Part shown: piece after piece, positions 36,746 to 45,373 of the stretch | How positions within the stretch are numbered: the first letter of the stretch is position 1 | Layout of the letters: every line of letters starts with the position of its first letter | NCBI RefSeq assembly: GCF_025995175.1 | Contig: NZ_BAPV01000057.1 | Span: 62,001 to 126,000 of the forward strand | Length of the DNA: 64,000 nt | Reading direction: 5' to 3' | From: Asaia krungthepensis NRIC 0535 | GTDB taxonomy: Bacteria > Pseudomonadota > Alphaproteobacteria > Acetobacterales > Acetobacteraceae | The notes under the pieces: generated by a model | Databases searched by the model: none | What the model was told of the DNA's origin: nothing | What the model saw: the letters and a program-made list of their open reading frames with translations, nothing else | Made by a program: the position numbers and the translations under genes

Positions 36746-39700
36746 TCAGCCCACGATCAAGCGGGCAAGCCGGTCAACCTCGACCATGTCCAGGCCCGAA
36801 CCCGCCGCTTCCTTGGTCTCGATCAGGACATCTCCCCCAGCCTGTTCATCGATCGGTCGAATGCCTGCTGCCAGGTAGGCCGCACGTTTGATCTGCCATC
36901 GTGCCGCATATTGCGGGTCCGACAGCATGCCGAGATGCTCCCAATAATATGTGACCCCAGAGTCCTCATCGATGATCGTGAAATCAGGCCAGCGCGTCTT
37001 GCCGTCGAGTTGCAGGGGTTGCTCGTAGACGTAGCCGACGCCCATGCCGTTCAATTTTTCTGCGATGGCCAATTCCGACTTGGACCGAACGAACTCGCCC
37101 CGGCTCGTTCGATGCATAAGATGCTTGTCGAGAAACCGTGGGCCTGAGACCGTCTTCACCTCGACCGGCCCAGGCGCCTCGAAGAGATCCGTCATTCGCC
37201 GTGCGATCTCCGAGGCCGACGGATCCGAGTATTGCCGCAACGCGCCGATGTCATCTTCGTGGAGAAGGATCAGCTCTTCCTGATGTCGCGTGATCGCTGT
37301 GTAGAGCAGCTCTCGCGACAAGGGTCGGCAATTGCGCGGCAGCACGACGAACGTGCGCTCGAATTGACTGCCCTGCGTTTTGTGAACCGTGAGCGCATAG
37401 GCGAGTTCGAGCTCTGGAGTTCCCTCCTCGCCCGAGAACTCGCTCGCAAAGTAGGTGAATTTCACGCCGGGCTGACTGGCGAACTCGACTTCGAGGTCGC
37501 GTGGGCGATACTTCATCTTTCCCGTCTTGTAGCCCCCGACGACGATTCCGATGTCGCCGTTAGCGACGTAAGCCCGTTCCTGTCGCGGGTAGGTGCGACG
37601 CCGGCCGTTGTTGCGAAGGTTGATCACCTTGTCGCCCCACAGCACGCCTTGAGGACCTGCAGGCTTAGGATATTTCGCATATGGGGTGAGCGCACGGTCG
37701 CGTACCTTGTCCCGGAACCGACGCTGGATCGCGAGATTGATCGCTTCCACACCAGGGGGGCCCGTCCGGACTGGTGAAAGGATCTGCCAGTCGTGAGCGG
37801 CCTCGGCAGCGCCGCCTTCGGCTTCACCGGCGCGCCGTGCCCAGAAAAGCACATGTCCTTCCCATTCGCTTCCGCCTAGGCTCAGCTCGAAGCCGCGCTG
37901 ATCAGCGCGGTCGGCAAGCGCAAGACCTCGTACAATTTCGTCGGTGAGGCGCGGTTCCAGCTCGCTAGGGAGAGCCCAATGGGCGGTCCGCACGTGCGAC
38001 AGCGTGCCGGACCTTAGCGCCTCCCACACTTCGTCTGCGCCGGCATCCAGGGGCTCGCCGCTGAACTGCCGAGCCAGCAGCACGTCGCCGCGGTCTGTCC
38101 CGCGCTGGCGGCCGATGATGGTGAGCTCGGCATATCCTGGGGCCACCTTCGGAAACTGAGGCGTATCCTCTGAAGGCGCGAGCTTCCGACAGATGTCCAC
38201 AAACGGTCTGCCGGCGCCAATAGGCGGAAGCTGGCGAGGATCGCCAACCAAAATCAAGCGATCAACGCCCTCAATCGCGTCGATGAGTGCCGAAAGCTGG
38301 TCCTCTGTAAGCATCGAACACTCATCGACGATGACCGACCGATACCCCTTCTCGCGCGGCGCTTCTGGATTACGGAAGTACCGTCCGCTCGCCCCGTCAT
38401 ACCGCTCATAGCGCTGGAGAAACTGAGCCAGTGTCTGGCCCTCACCAAGACGTTCGGTCGCTTCCTCTAAGCGGACGCGCGCTTTCCCGGTCGGCGCCAG
38501 CAGAAGGATCCCGCCCGAGCCGATCTCTGGAAGGTCGCACAGGACCTTCAGGAGTGTCGTCTTGCCCGAACCCGCTGGACCGATAAGGACGGAGAATCGT
38601 CCGCATGCGAGTTGCTCGAGTGCGCCCGATTTCTCCCGTCGCGCCAGTTCCTCGACCTCGGCTTCAGGCCCGGTTCCCATTGGAGGCAGTACCGCATCGA
38701 CGAGCGCGCGCCATTTGTGGACGATCGCGTGGCGCTTGCCACCGACGCGTTTGCGGACCGCGTTCGTGATCGCCGTGCGCGACGCCCCATAACGCCGAAG
38801 CTTCAGCGCGATTTCGCCGTCGGAGGTTCGCGCACTTTCCAACGTGGACGCGAGGTAGTCCGCCACCATATCGATCACGTCTTCGTCGACCATGCAGCGT
38901 GGGTCGAGCGGCGCTTCGATCGCTCTCCTAACGATCCAGCTGCGCGGGAGAAGCGTGTGCCCCTCGTTCTGGACAGCATGCTCCAACATGTCGGTGATCA
39001 GCGCGCGAACTCGACGCTTGTCGATCCCGTCGGTCATCGCCGCTTGAGCGGGAAGCGGCGCGACCTCGCGAATAACATCGGCTGGGAATACGCCACGATC
39101 GACGATGCCAAAGGCTATCCTTTGGGCCGCCGTCTCGTCCCGCTCATAGAGAAGGTACGGATTGGCCAAGATGTCGGCGTCGCTCGTTGCCTCGGTAAAG
39201 ACGCTACGCTGAGTAGCCTGATAGGCTCGGAGTGCTTGGTCAGTGGTCAGACTACAGCGCGCGACCAGATCGAGCAGTTGTCGGCGTGGCAGCGCGAGGC
39301 TCTTCCATTTCTCGCGATAAGACGAACCGAAGCCGAGCTTCTCGGCCTGCGGACATGCCGAGGGCTTCTTCACGATGTGGTCGATAAACGCGAAGGCATC
39401 GAACACCTCGCCTTCACGACTCCCCGCACGCACGATCTCATGCGCCAGCAGCGATCCATGCGCCAGACCGAAAGCGCTCAGAGCACTTCCTAGTCCCGGA
39501 TGAACGCCTCGCGCCTTCCACAGACGCGCAATCTCACGATCGATCCACGCGAGAGAGCCGGAAACGTCAGTTTCGACGACCTTCGCTGTCGCTCGCAAAG
39601 CCGCGGCGCAAGCGAGCAGCGACGCTATTGCGCCGTCATGGCCGAGATGCTCTGCGCCGTATGAGAACGCGTCGAACTGGTCATCAGGCGCAAAGGCGAC

Positions 39701-40507
39701 GCAATCTTCGACGGGCACGCTTGCATCTGCCTGTGAAGCGGCAAGGACGTCATAATAAGGCATGAGGAAGCCATCGTCGCCACCGGGGCGAAGCGAATGG
39801 CGGACACATCGCTCCCAGAGCACGCCCTTAAGGTCACCAGGCGAGTCATAGGCGTATTCGGTATGCCCGCCAATGCCGTTGACCTTGGCAACACCGACGA
39901 TTACACGGTTTGCGCTTTCCGAGAGCGGCGTCTTCTTTGCATAGAAAAAACAGAGTGACGTCTTCGGCAGGAGGGCCCCGAAGAACGTGTCCAGCATGAT
40001 GAGCTGGTTCGTCTTGTCCTGAACCCAACCCGTTTCAAACGACAGGTCCGGCTCGCGTTCGGGATCATAGGCTAGCCGCAACGCTGTTGCCTTGCCGAGA
40101 TCACCCTCGCTCTCGTCGCCCTCGATGTTTGATTTCAACATCCATCCGAAGGGAATGCATGCTGCCGAATAGGCTTCGATCCGCAGCTTCGTCTCGCCGA
40201 AATGGCCGTGCGTCGTAGGGCTCGAAAGCTTGTAGGGGTGCTGCTTGGTTAGAACGAGGTCGTGGTCGCACATAAAGCTGACACGCTCATCGACACATGG
40301 CGGTAGCACCGCCGGCCCGAGCTCATCGAACAACCTTCCCGCTATAGCATCCTGATCTTCACGTTTTGCCGAGGCGATGCGTCCGAGGACCAGACATGAA
40401 GTGTTCGCCGACGGTGCGGTGCAGACACGCCCATTCCAGCCACCATCATGCCAAGGCACACGTATCGTTATGTGCTGCCACGGCAGCTTTCCGGAACCGG
40501 CGATCAT
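36746..40507 (-). CDS. RecD-like helicase with C-terminal PD-(D/E)XK-type nuclease domain, 1253 aa
   Basis: This is a very large protein. Residues 1-600 match no domain I can name. They carry a conserved-looking start (PWHDGGWNGRVC, residues 18-29, then NTSCLVLGRI) and PYSAACIPFGWML-like residues near 112-124. Residues 635-1085 form a superfamily 1B (RecD-like) helicase: Walker A GPAGSGKTT at 643-651, VDECSM at 728-732, GDPRQLPP at 755-762 and the C-terminal VHKTQGSQFE at 1041-1050. Residues 1130-1215 look like a PD-(D/E)XK nuclease: SKSELAIAEKL (Glu1145), RWPDFTI (Asp1175) and YYWEHLG (Glu1190). GAGGGG precedes the ATG. It is the only sizeable gene between two att-like repeats. A role in defence against foreign DNA is inferred, not shown. 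Confidence 0.8.
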   Translation of the reverse strand: MIAGSGKLPWQHITIRVPWHDGGWNGRVCTAPSANTSCLVLGRIASAKREDQDAIAGRLFDELGPAVLPPCVDERVSFMCDHDLVLTKQHPYKLSSPTTHGHFGETKLRIEAYSAACIPFGWMLKSNIEGDESEGDLGKATALRLAYDPEREPDLSFETGWVQDKTNQLIMLDTFFGALLPKTSLCFFYAKKTPLSESANRVIVGVAKVNGIGGHTEYAYDSPGDLKGVLWERCVRHSLRPGGDDGFLMPYYDVLAASQADASVPVEDCVAFAPDDQFDAFSYGAEHLGHDGAIASLLACAAALRATAKVVETDVSGSLAWIDREIARLWKARGVHPGLGSALSAFGLAHGSLLAHEIVRAGSREGEVFDAFAFIDHIVKKPSACPQAEKLGFGSSYREKWKSLALPRRQLLDLVARCSLTTDQALRAYQATQRSVFTEATSDADILANPYLLYERDETAAQRIAFGIVDRGVFPADVIREVAPLPAQAAMTDGIDKRRVRALITDMLEHAVQNEGHTLLPRSWIVRRAIEAPLDPRCMVDEDVIDMVADYLASTLESARTSDGEIALKLRRYGASRTAITNAVRKRVGGKRHAIVHKWRALVDAVLPPMGTGPEAEVEELARREKSGALEQLACGRFSVLIGPAGSGKTTLLKVLCDLPEIGSGGILLLAPTGKARVRLEEATERLGEGQTLAQFLQRYERYDGASGRYFRNPEAPREKGYRSVIVDECSMLTEDQLSALIDAIEGVDRLILVGDPRQLPPIGAGRPFVDICRKLAPSEDTPQFPKVAPGYAELTIIGRQRGTDRGDVLLARQFSGEPLDAGADEVWEALRSGTLSHVRTAHWALPSELEPRLTDEIVRGLALADRADQRGFELSLGGSEWEGHVLFWARRAGEAEGGAAEAAHDWQILSPVRTGPPGVEAINLAIQRRFRDKVRDRALTPYAKYPKPAGPQGVLWGDKVINLRNNGRRRTYPRQERAYVANGDIGIVVGGYKTGKMKYRPRDLEVEFASQPGVKFTYFASEFSGEEGTPELELAYALTVHKTQGSQFERTFVVLPRNCRPLSRELLYTAITRHQEELILLHEDDIGALRQYSDPSASEIARRMTDLFEAPGPVEVKTVSGPRFLDKHLMHRTSRGEFVRSKSELAIAEKLNGMGVGYVYEQPLQLDGKTRWPDFTIIDEDSGVTYYWEHLGMLSDPQYAARWQIKRAAYLAAGIRPIDEQAGGDVLIETKEAAGSGLDMVEVDRLARLIVG

Positions 40508-40690
40508 CTCTTCCCCTCAATACGCATCACCGCAAGACCTTGCGGAATCTTCGATCGATACTGGCCATTTTATCGCTCGTCAGATCCCGAGGACTACAGC
40601 TCCGAATTCTCTTCTGACGGCACTTTCAAATTTCTCGGTGATCAATATGGGCAAGGGCCGTCAACTGGGCCGCCACTTCCGATCCTTGCC

Positions 40691-40782
40691 CACCGATAGG
40701 CACCGATAGATGCCTAGTGAATTATTTATTTTTATCAGTGGGTTAGATAGTATTCTAGCGTAGTTTCGGATACGCTCGGATA
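40691..40782. repeat. Paired 10-bp-period repeats beside guaA
   Basis: CACCGATAG occurs twice at 40691 and 40701, and TCGGATA twice at 40766 and 40776, each pair with a 10-base period. The inverted pair TAGGCA (40697) and TGCCTA (40711) overlaps the first set. The sites lie just inside the island next to the right att-like repeat, where arm-type sites for a tyrosine integrase or excisionase would be expected. Confidence 0.4.
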
Positions 40783-40789
40783 GGCAAAA

Positions 40790-40802
40790 ATCATTCCCAC
40801 TC
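40790..40802. repeat. Right att-like direct repeat, overlapping the guaA stop
   Basis: ATCATTCCCACTC covers the last 12 bases of guaA and one following base. It is identical to 36164-36176. The 3' end of guaA is an established integration site for genomic islands, so this copy is read as the site that preserves the gene's reading frame after integration. Confidence 0.75.
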
Positions 40803-42386
40803 GATCGTACCCGGCGGCTTGGACGTGATGTCATAGGTCACGCGGTTGATGCCGCGCACCTCGTTGACGATACGTCCCGCCACGCGGTTCAGGAAACCGA
40901 AATCGAAGGGATAGACCTCAGCCGTCATGCCATCCGTGCTGGTGACGGCGCGCAGCGCGCAGGCCTGGTCATAGGTGCGGCCATCGCCCATCACGCCGAC
41001 GGTGCGGACCGGCAGCAACACGGCAAAAGCCTGCCAGATGGCATCATAGAGCCCGGCATTGCGGATCTCTTCAAGATAGATTGAATCCACCTTGCGCAGC
41101 AGGTCGAGCTTCTCCCTGTCAATCGCACCCGGGATACGAATGGCGAGCCCCGGTCCAGGGAAGGGATGACGCCCGACAATGGCTTCAGGAATTCCGAGCT
41201 CGCGACCCAGCGCACGCACCTCGTCCTTGAACAATTCGCGCAGCGGCTCGACCAATTCCATGTTCATACGGTCGGGCAAACCACCGACATTGTGGTGCGA
41301 CTTGATGGTGACCGAAGGACCGCCGGTGAAGCTGACAGATTCGATCACGTCGGGATAAAGCGTGCCCTGAGCCAGGAACTGGGCACCGCCCAGCTTGGTC
41401 GCTTCTTCCTCGAACACTTCGATAAACAGGCGCCCGATGGTCTTGCGCTTCACCTCCGGGTCCGTCACGCCAGCAAGAGCGTTCAGGAACAGATCCGACG
41501 CATCGCGATGGACAAGGCTGATATTGAAACGGCCACGGAAGGTCTTGACGACCTCATCGGCTTCGCCTGCCCGCAGAATGCCCGGATCGACGAAGATACA
41601 GGTGAGCTGATCGCCAATAGCATCATGAATCAGCTTGGCCGCAACCGACGAATCAACACCGCCCGAGAGACCGCAAATGACGCGGCCTGACCCGACCTGC
41701 TCGCGGATGCGCGCGATTTCGAGATCGCGGAACCCGGCCATGGTCCATGTGCCTTTGCATCCGGCCACATCATGGGTGAAGTTCTTGATCAGGGCTGCGC
41801 CATGCGGCGTATGCACGACCTCAGGGTGGAACTGCACCCCATAGAGGCGACGCCCTTCATCGGCGATGATCGCAAACGGTGCGCCTTCCGACCAGGCCAC
41901 GGCCCGGAAGCCGGGGGGAAGTGCCGTGACGCGATCGCCATGGCTCATCCAGACCTGCTCGCGATGCCCGCGCGACCAGGCACCACGGAACAACGCGCAA
42001 TCTTCGGCGATTTCGATATGGGCGCGGCCGAACTCGCGATGCTCATGGGTTTCAACCTTGCCACCGAGACGCGCACACATGGCCTGCTGGCCATAGCAGA
42101 TGCCAAGCACGGGCACGTTGAGATCGAAGACGATCTCAGGGATCTGCGGCGCATTATCGTCGTGCACGCTGGCCGGGCTACCTGAAAGGATGATACCGCG
42201 CGGATGGAAACCGCGGATCTTCTCTTCCGTTGCGGTGAACGGCCAGATCTCACAGTAGACGCCGCTCTCACGCACACGACGGGCGATGAGCTGCGTGACC
42301 TGACTGCCGAAGTCGAGAATCAGGATACGATCCTCGTGAAGCTGAAGGTCGAGGTTATCGGCGTTCTGCGGGGCGGTTTCAGTCAT
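40791..42386 (-). CDS. guaA: GMP synthase (glutamine-hydrolysing)
   Basis: GuaA aminates XMP to GMP, the last step of guanine nucleotide synthesis. The N-terminal class I glutaminase domain has [15 protein letters not shown] and the nucleophile cysteine in GICYGQQAM. The ATP-pyrophosphatase domain has the loop [14 protein letters not shown]. The C-terminal dimerisation domain ends in the conserved KPPGTIEWE. The length of 531 residues is normal and the gene is intact despite the island next to its 3' end. It is divergent from a lipoprotein gene. Confidence 0.96.
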   Translation of the reverse strand: MTETAPQNADNLDLQLHEDRILILDFGSQVTQLIARRVRESGVYCEIWPFTATEEKIRGFHPRGIILSGSPASVHDDNAPQIPEIVFDLNVPVLGICYGQQAMCARLGGKVETHEHREFGRAHIEIAEDCALFRGAWSRGHREQVWMSHGDRVTALPPGFRAVAWSEGAPFAIIADEGRRLYGVQFHPEVVHTPHGAALIKNFTHDVAGCKGTWTMAGFRDLEIARIREQVGSGRVICGLSGGVDSSVAAKLIHDAIGDQLTCIFVDPGILRAGEADEVVKTFRGRFNISLVHRDASDLFLNALAGVTDPEVKRKTIGRLFIEVFEEEATKLGGAQFLAQGTLYPDVIESVSFTGGPSVTIKSHHNVGGLPDRMNMELVEPLRELFKDEVRALGRELGIPEAIVGRHPFPGPGLAIRIPGAIDREKLDLLRKVDSIYLEEIRNAGLYDAIWQAFAVLLPVRTVGVMGDGRTYDQACALRAVTSTDGMTAEVYPFDFGFLNRVAGRIVNEVRGINRVTYDITSKPPGTIEWE

Positions 42387-42598
42387 GGCGCTCTTTCAAC
42401 ACGTCGTGCATGGGCAAGTTCTGTGGGCATCGTATAGGATGTTCGCAGGGCATCGTCATCCCAAAGCACGCATTTGCCCCCCGCTAAATGTCACCATTTC
42501 TTCACCCGGACGAGAGAATCATGCCCTTCCTCCCCCTCATCACTGCCACCGCGAGGGTTCGCCTGGCTTCTGAAGCAATCATGCGGTGTGGCTTCGGC

Positions 42599-42982
42599 AT
42601 GAGGACAGCATGCCTGACTCTCCTGGGGCTCAGCGCCGGCCTGACCGCCTGCTCGCCGCCCGCGCCTCCCAGCAAGGACCCCATCGGGCTCTGGACCGGA
42701 GCGCTCGTGGCCGATGAGGGCAGTTGTCCGACGACCACTGATTCGACCCTTCAGATCGGCACCAAGGTGATCAGCTTCACCCCGGGGGATAATGCGCTGG
42801 TGCTCAAGGGCGTGCGGGGCACCGACCCACACCATTATCATGCCCAGCTCGACCTCAAGGACGCGCAGGGCAAACCCTACAGCATCGTCTTCAATGGCTA
42901 TCCGGTAGGGAATGCGATCGGCGGCATTTACGGGGCTCCGACATGCCGCGCCCATATCGTCATGACCCGCCCAAATCATTGA
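42599..42982 (+). CDS. Hypothetical lipoprotein
   Basis: This protein of 127 residues is not recognised. The ATG at 42599 gives a compact lipoprotein signal, [19 protein letters not shown], with the lipobox LTAC. The mature part has a [18 protein letters not shown] segment and a second cysteine pair partner near PTCRAHIV, with alternating hydrophobic residues that suggest a small beta-barrel. An upstream in-frame ATG at 42488 would hide the signal inside the protein. It stands between guaA and the tRNA pair. Confidence 0.72.
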   Translation: MRTACLTLLGLSAGLTACSPPAPPSKDPIGLWTGALVADEGSCPTTTDSTLQIGTKVISFTPGDNALVLKGVRGTDPHHYHAQLDLKDAQGKPYSIVFNGYPVGNAIGGIYGAPTCRAHIVMTRPNH

Positions 42983-43046
42983 TTGAAAAAAATTCTTTTT
43001 CCCTCTTGCGGGGTCGGACAACTCGCAGTAGAACCCGCCCCACGAC

Positions 43047-43123
43047 GCACCCGTAGCTCAATTGGATAGAGCACCAGACTACGAATCTGGGGGTTAGAGG
43101 TTCGAGTCCTTTCGGGTGCGCCA
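43047..43123 (+). tRNA. tRNA-Arg (ACG), first copy
   Basis: A complete 77-nt cloverleaf is present. The acceptor stem pairs GCACCCG with CGGGTGC, the D arm is GCTC/GAGC, and the anticodon stem is CCAGA/TCTGG with loop CTACGAA, so the anticodon is ACG. The T loop is TTCGAGT, and CCA is encoded. A34 would be deaminated to inosine to read CGU, CGC and CGA. Confidence 0.97.
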
Positions 43124-43132
43124 GTATAAATC

Positions 43133-43152
43133 GTGATCAGTCAAATGATCAC
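43133..43152. other. Hairpin in the spacer between the tRNA genes
   Basis: GTGATCA (43133-43139) and TGATCAC (43146-43152) form a perfect 7-bp stem with a 6-base loop within the 32-bp spacer between the two tRNA copies. It may help processing of the tandem transcript. There is no T-run, so it is not a typical terminator. Confidence 0.45.
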
Positions 43153-43155
43153 TAC

Positions 43156-43232
43156 GCACCCGTAGCTCAATTGGATAGAGCACCAGACTACGAATCTGGG
43201 GGTTAGAGGTTCGAGTCCTTTCGGGTGCGCCA
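43156..43232 (+). tRNA. tRNA-Arg (ACG), second identical copy
   Basis: This 77-nt gene is identical base for base to the copy at 43047-43123, including the encoded CCA. The same spacing of all arms shows that both are functional-looking. Tandem duplication or unequal recombination is the likely origin. Confidence 0.97.
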
Positions 43233-43254
43233 TTCTCTTTCTGAAAATCAGCCG

Positions 43255-44034
43255 TCAGCCTGACACCGTCAAAGTCGTGCCCGTGATGGCGCGTGCCTGA
43301 TCAGAGGCCAGAAAGAAGACGGCTTGTGCGATATCATCCGCCTCAATAGCCCTGCTGGACGGTATATTCTTTCGCATGCGCGCGTGAGACGGCGCGGCAC
43401 AGGGTGCAACCGACACCACTCTTATTCCGTCCGCCGCCACCTCATCTGACAACGCCTTGGTGAGAGCCTCAACTGCGCCGCAGGACGTCGCTTCCGGCAC
43501 GTGGAATATCCTGCTGCCCGATCGTGTTGCGACAGACGAGATGTTGATGATGACGCCGCCGACACCCCCCGCCGACACGGACATCTGACGTACCGCCTCA
43601 GCGCTCATCAAAACCGTACCCAGTATATTGGTATCGATCACCGTCTCCAGATCCTCCGGGGAGGCTCCCGCCAAGGGAACGGCGCGACCCGCCATACCGA
43701 CATTGTTCACGAGGACACCGATACGCCCATATGCCTCGCATCCTCTTCTGAACGTTTCTGCAATCGCCTTACGATCACGGATATCGAGAGGCAGTGCCAG
43801 CGCGCGCCCCCCTGCCCGATTGATTTCAACTGCAAGCGTCAGGACAGGCTCGCATTTGCACCAATAGGTGAGGATGACCGGATAGGCTGCACGAGCGAAG
43901 CGCAGCGCTACAGCACGACCGATATCACAGCTTGCGCCGGAGATCAGAATGGCGTGTTCGGGTTCAACAGAACGGGCCGCCAACCCCGGATGCGTACGAC
44001 TGCGGGGCGCGCGACCTCCAACGGTCGTATCCAT
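43255..44034 (-). CDS. SDR-fold protein with degenerate active site
   Basis: This 259-residue protein has a clear SDR fold: ISGASCDIGRAVALRFA at residues 31-47, LVNNVGMAG near 109, VIINISSVA at 161-169 and a C-terminal AQAVFFLASDQARAITGTTLTVSG. The catalytic YxxxK position reads EATSC (181-185), so Tyr is Glu and Lys is Cys. The middle Gly of the nucleotide-binding loop is Asp (ASCDIG). It is therefore probably not an ordinary dehydrogenase. It may bind a ligand or partner, or be a gene in early decay that is still open. An A10 tract lies just upstream of the ATG. Confidence 0.82.
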   Translation of the reverse strand: MDTTVGGRAPRSRTHPGLAARSVEPEHAILISGASCDIGRAVALRFARAAYPVILTYWCKCEPVLTLAVEINRAGGRALALPLDIRDRKAIAETFRRGCEAYGRIGVLVNNVGMAGRAVPLAGASPEDLETVIDTNILGTVLMSAEAVRQMSVSAGGVGGVIINISSVATRSGSRIFHVPEATSCGAVEALTKALSDEVAADGIRVVSVAPCAAPSHARMRKNIPSSRAIEADDIAQAVFFLASDQARAITGTTLTVSG

Positions 44035-44091
44035 GATTTAACCCCGGTTTTTCTTTTTTTTTTGGGGGTGGCGGGAAAACGTGGCTTGAGA

Positions 44092-44496
44092 CTAATGCAC
44101 GCAACGCTGCAAGGCTGCGCATACATCGCTTTCAAGGAAAGGCTTGGGGACAAAAAGGCCGCGAGGGGGCAAGGCAGCACTACCGGGCATCTGGCGCCCC
44201 GATGTGAGAACGAAGCCCATCTCCGGGCGCGTGCGAGACAGATGGTGCCCGAGTTCGAGCCCTGTCATCTCACTCGGCATCTCCAGATCGGAAAAGACAA
44301 TCCTGATCTGAGGATTGGAGCTGATGACCGTCAGCGCTTCATCGGCATTTTCGGCGGAGAGCACGGTATATCCCGCCTGCTCGATCATGTCGGAGACGTA
44401 AAGACGCAGAAGAACCTGGTCTTCAACAACGAGAACCGTAGGCGCGGTATGAATATCGCTCGAGCGGGCGGTAGCAAAAGACAGATCTGCGCACAT
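44092..44496 (-). CDS. Single-domain response regulator (receiver)
   Basis: This CheY-like receiver protein has no output domain, with 134 residues from the ATG at 44496. A longer start at 44535 is in frame but has no ribosome-binding site. VLVVEDQVLLRLYV holds the acidic pocket, FSDLEMP the phosphoacceptor Asp, VLTSG the conserved Thr, and VPKPF the Lys. No histidine kinase is adjacent. FixJ/CheY-type receivers of this FSDLEMP pattern are common in alphaproteobacterial stress signalling, but the partner here is unknown. Confidence 0.85.
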   Translation of the reverse strand: MCADLSFATARSSDIHTAPTVLVVEDQVLLRLYVSDMIEQAGYTVLSAENADEALTVISSNPQIRIVFSDLEMPSEMTGLELGHHLSRTRPEMGFVLTSGRQMPGSAALPPRGLFVPKPFLESDVCAALQRCVH

Positions 44497-44576
44497 GGTC
44501 CCCGTATCTCCCGGAAGAGCATTGAGCCATGTCAACGGCGGCGCAGGCTTACAGTTCGCTGGCGACGTTGTTACTT

Positions 44577-45311
44577 CTATCTAACAGTTTTGTCAGAACT
44601 CTGTTCGGTTGCGAAACCGACGGCCGTTCCGCCCTGTCCGTCATGGGCAAGTACATCGATACCGGCGATACCCCAGCTTCCATTCTTCAAAACCAGCAAC
44701 GGGGCGCCACTTGCGCCTTTCGTGGCTGCACAATCGTGATCGATCAACTGCCCGCGCACCTGCACCACATGGCAATTTGAGTCACCAATCGCCAGCTCCT
44801 TACGGTCCTGCTGATACCCGGCCAGCATGGCGGGCAGGCCAGGTGAAGCAGCCACGATCGGCACGAGATCAGCGCTCGTTATCAGCGGGTGGTCGAGAAT
44901 GACCGTGGCATGGTCAGCCTGACTGGTGCGCAGGGGGTGGAAAGGATCATAGGCGGGTGCAATGATAAAGCGAACCGCACGTGCAGTGCCACGCCATGAG
45001 CCCGTGTCATAGCCCAGCATGAAATGCACGCTCGAAGGCTGCACGAAACCGGCCACTTCCTCCCGCCAGAGGCAATGCGCTGCCGTCATGATGACCGAAG
45101 GTGCGACCATGAAGCCCGTGCATCGCGCGCCCAACTCCGTCTGCACACGCCCGAGCATGCGCCACGGCGTGTGACCGACATCGATGGCATGACGCTCCCC
45201 CTGCCCGACACCTGGCAAGGCAGTTACCGGCCTGCGCGCATCGGCATGACCGCACGCAGCAGCGATCATCAGGCTGAGACCAGCCGCAAGCCCGGTTTTC
45301 ATGCGCAGCAT
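44577..45311 (-). CDS. Trypsin-like serine protease, secreted
   Basis: This S1-family peptidase of 244 residues has a signal peptide (GLAAGLSLMIAAACGHADA). The triad is intact: His in IMTAAHCLW, Asp in QADHATVIL and Ser in KGASGAPLL. CTGFMV and AAHC contain the usual cysteine pair around the histidine. Two in-frame ATGs (45311 and 45302) are equally possible starts. The protein is short and lacks PDZ domains, so it is not a DegP-type chaperone-protease. The target in the periplasm or outside is unknown. The receiver gene follows on the same strand. Confidence 0.85.
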   Translation of the reverse strand: MLRMKTGLAAGLSLMIAAACGHADARRPVTALPGVGQGERHAIDVGHTPWRMLGRVQTELGARCTGFMVAPSVIMTAAHCLWREEVAGFVQPSSVHFMLGYDTGSWRGTARAVRFIIAPAYDPFHPLRTSQADHATVILDHPLITSADLVPIVAASPGLPAMLAGYQQDRKELAIGDSNCHVVQVRGQLIDHDCAATKGASGAPLLVLKNGSWGIAGIDVLAHDGQGGTAVGFATEQSSDKTVR

Positions 45312-45373
45312 TGAACCGCGTCGTGGTACGGCGACATGACTTTGCAGCCCACGTCCTGAACCCGAGAGGCGTT

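Noticed and set aside
43047-43232. The tandem tRNA repeat as an island attachment site
   Set aside because: Full-length identical tRNAs separated by 32 bp enclose no cargo. Duplication explains them better than integration.
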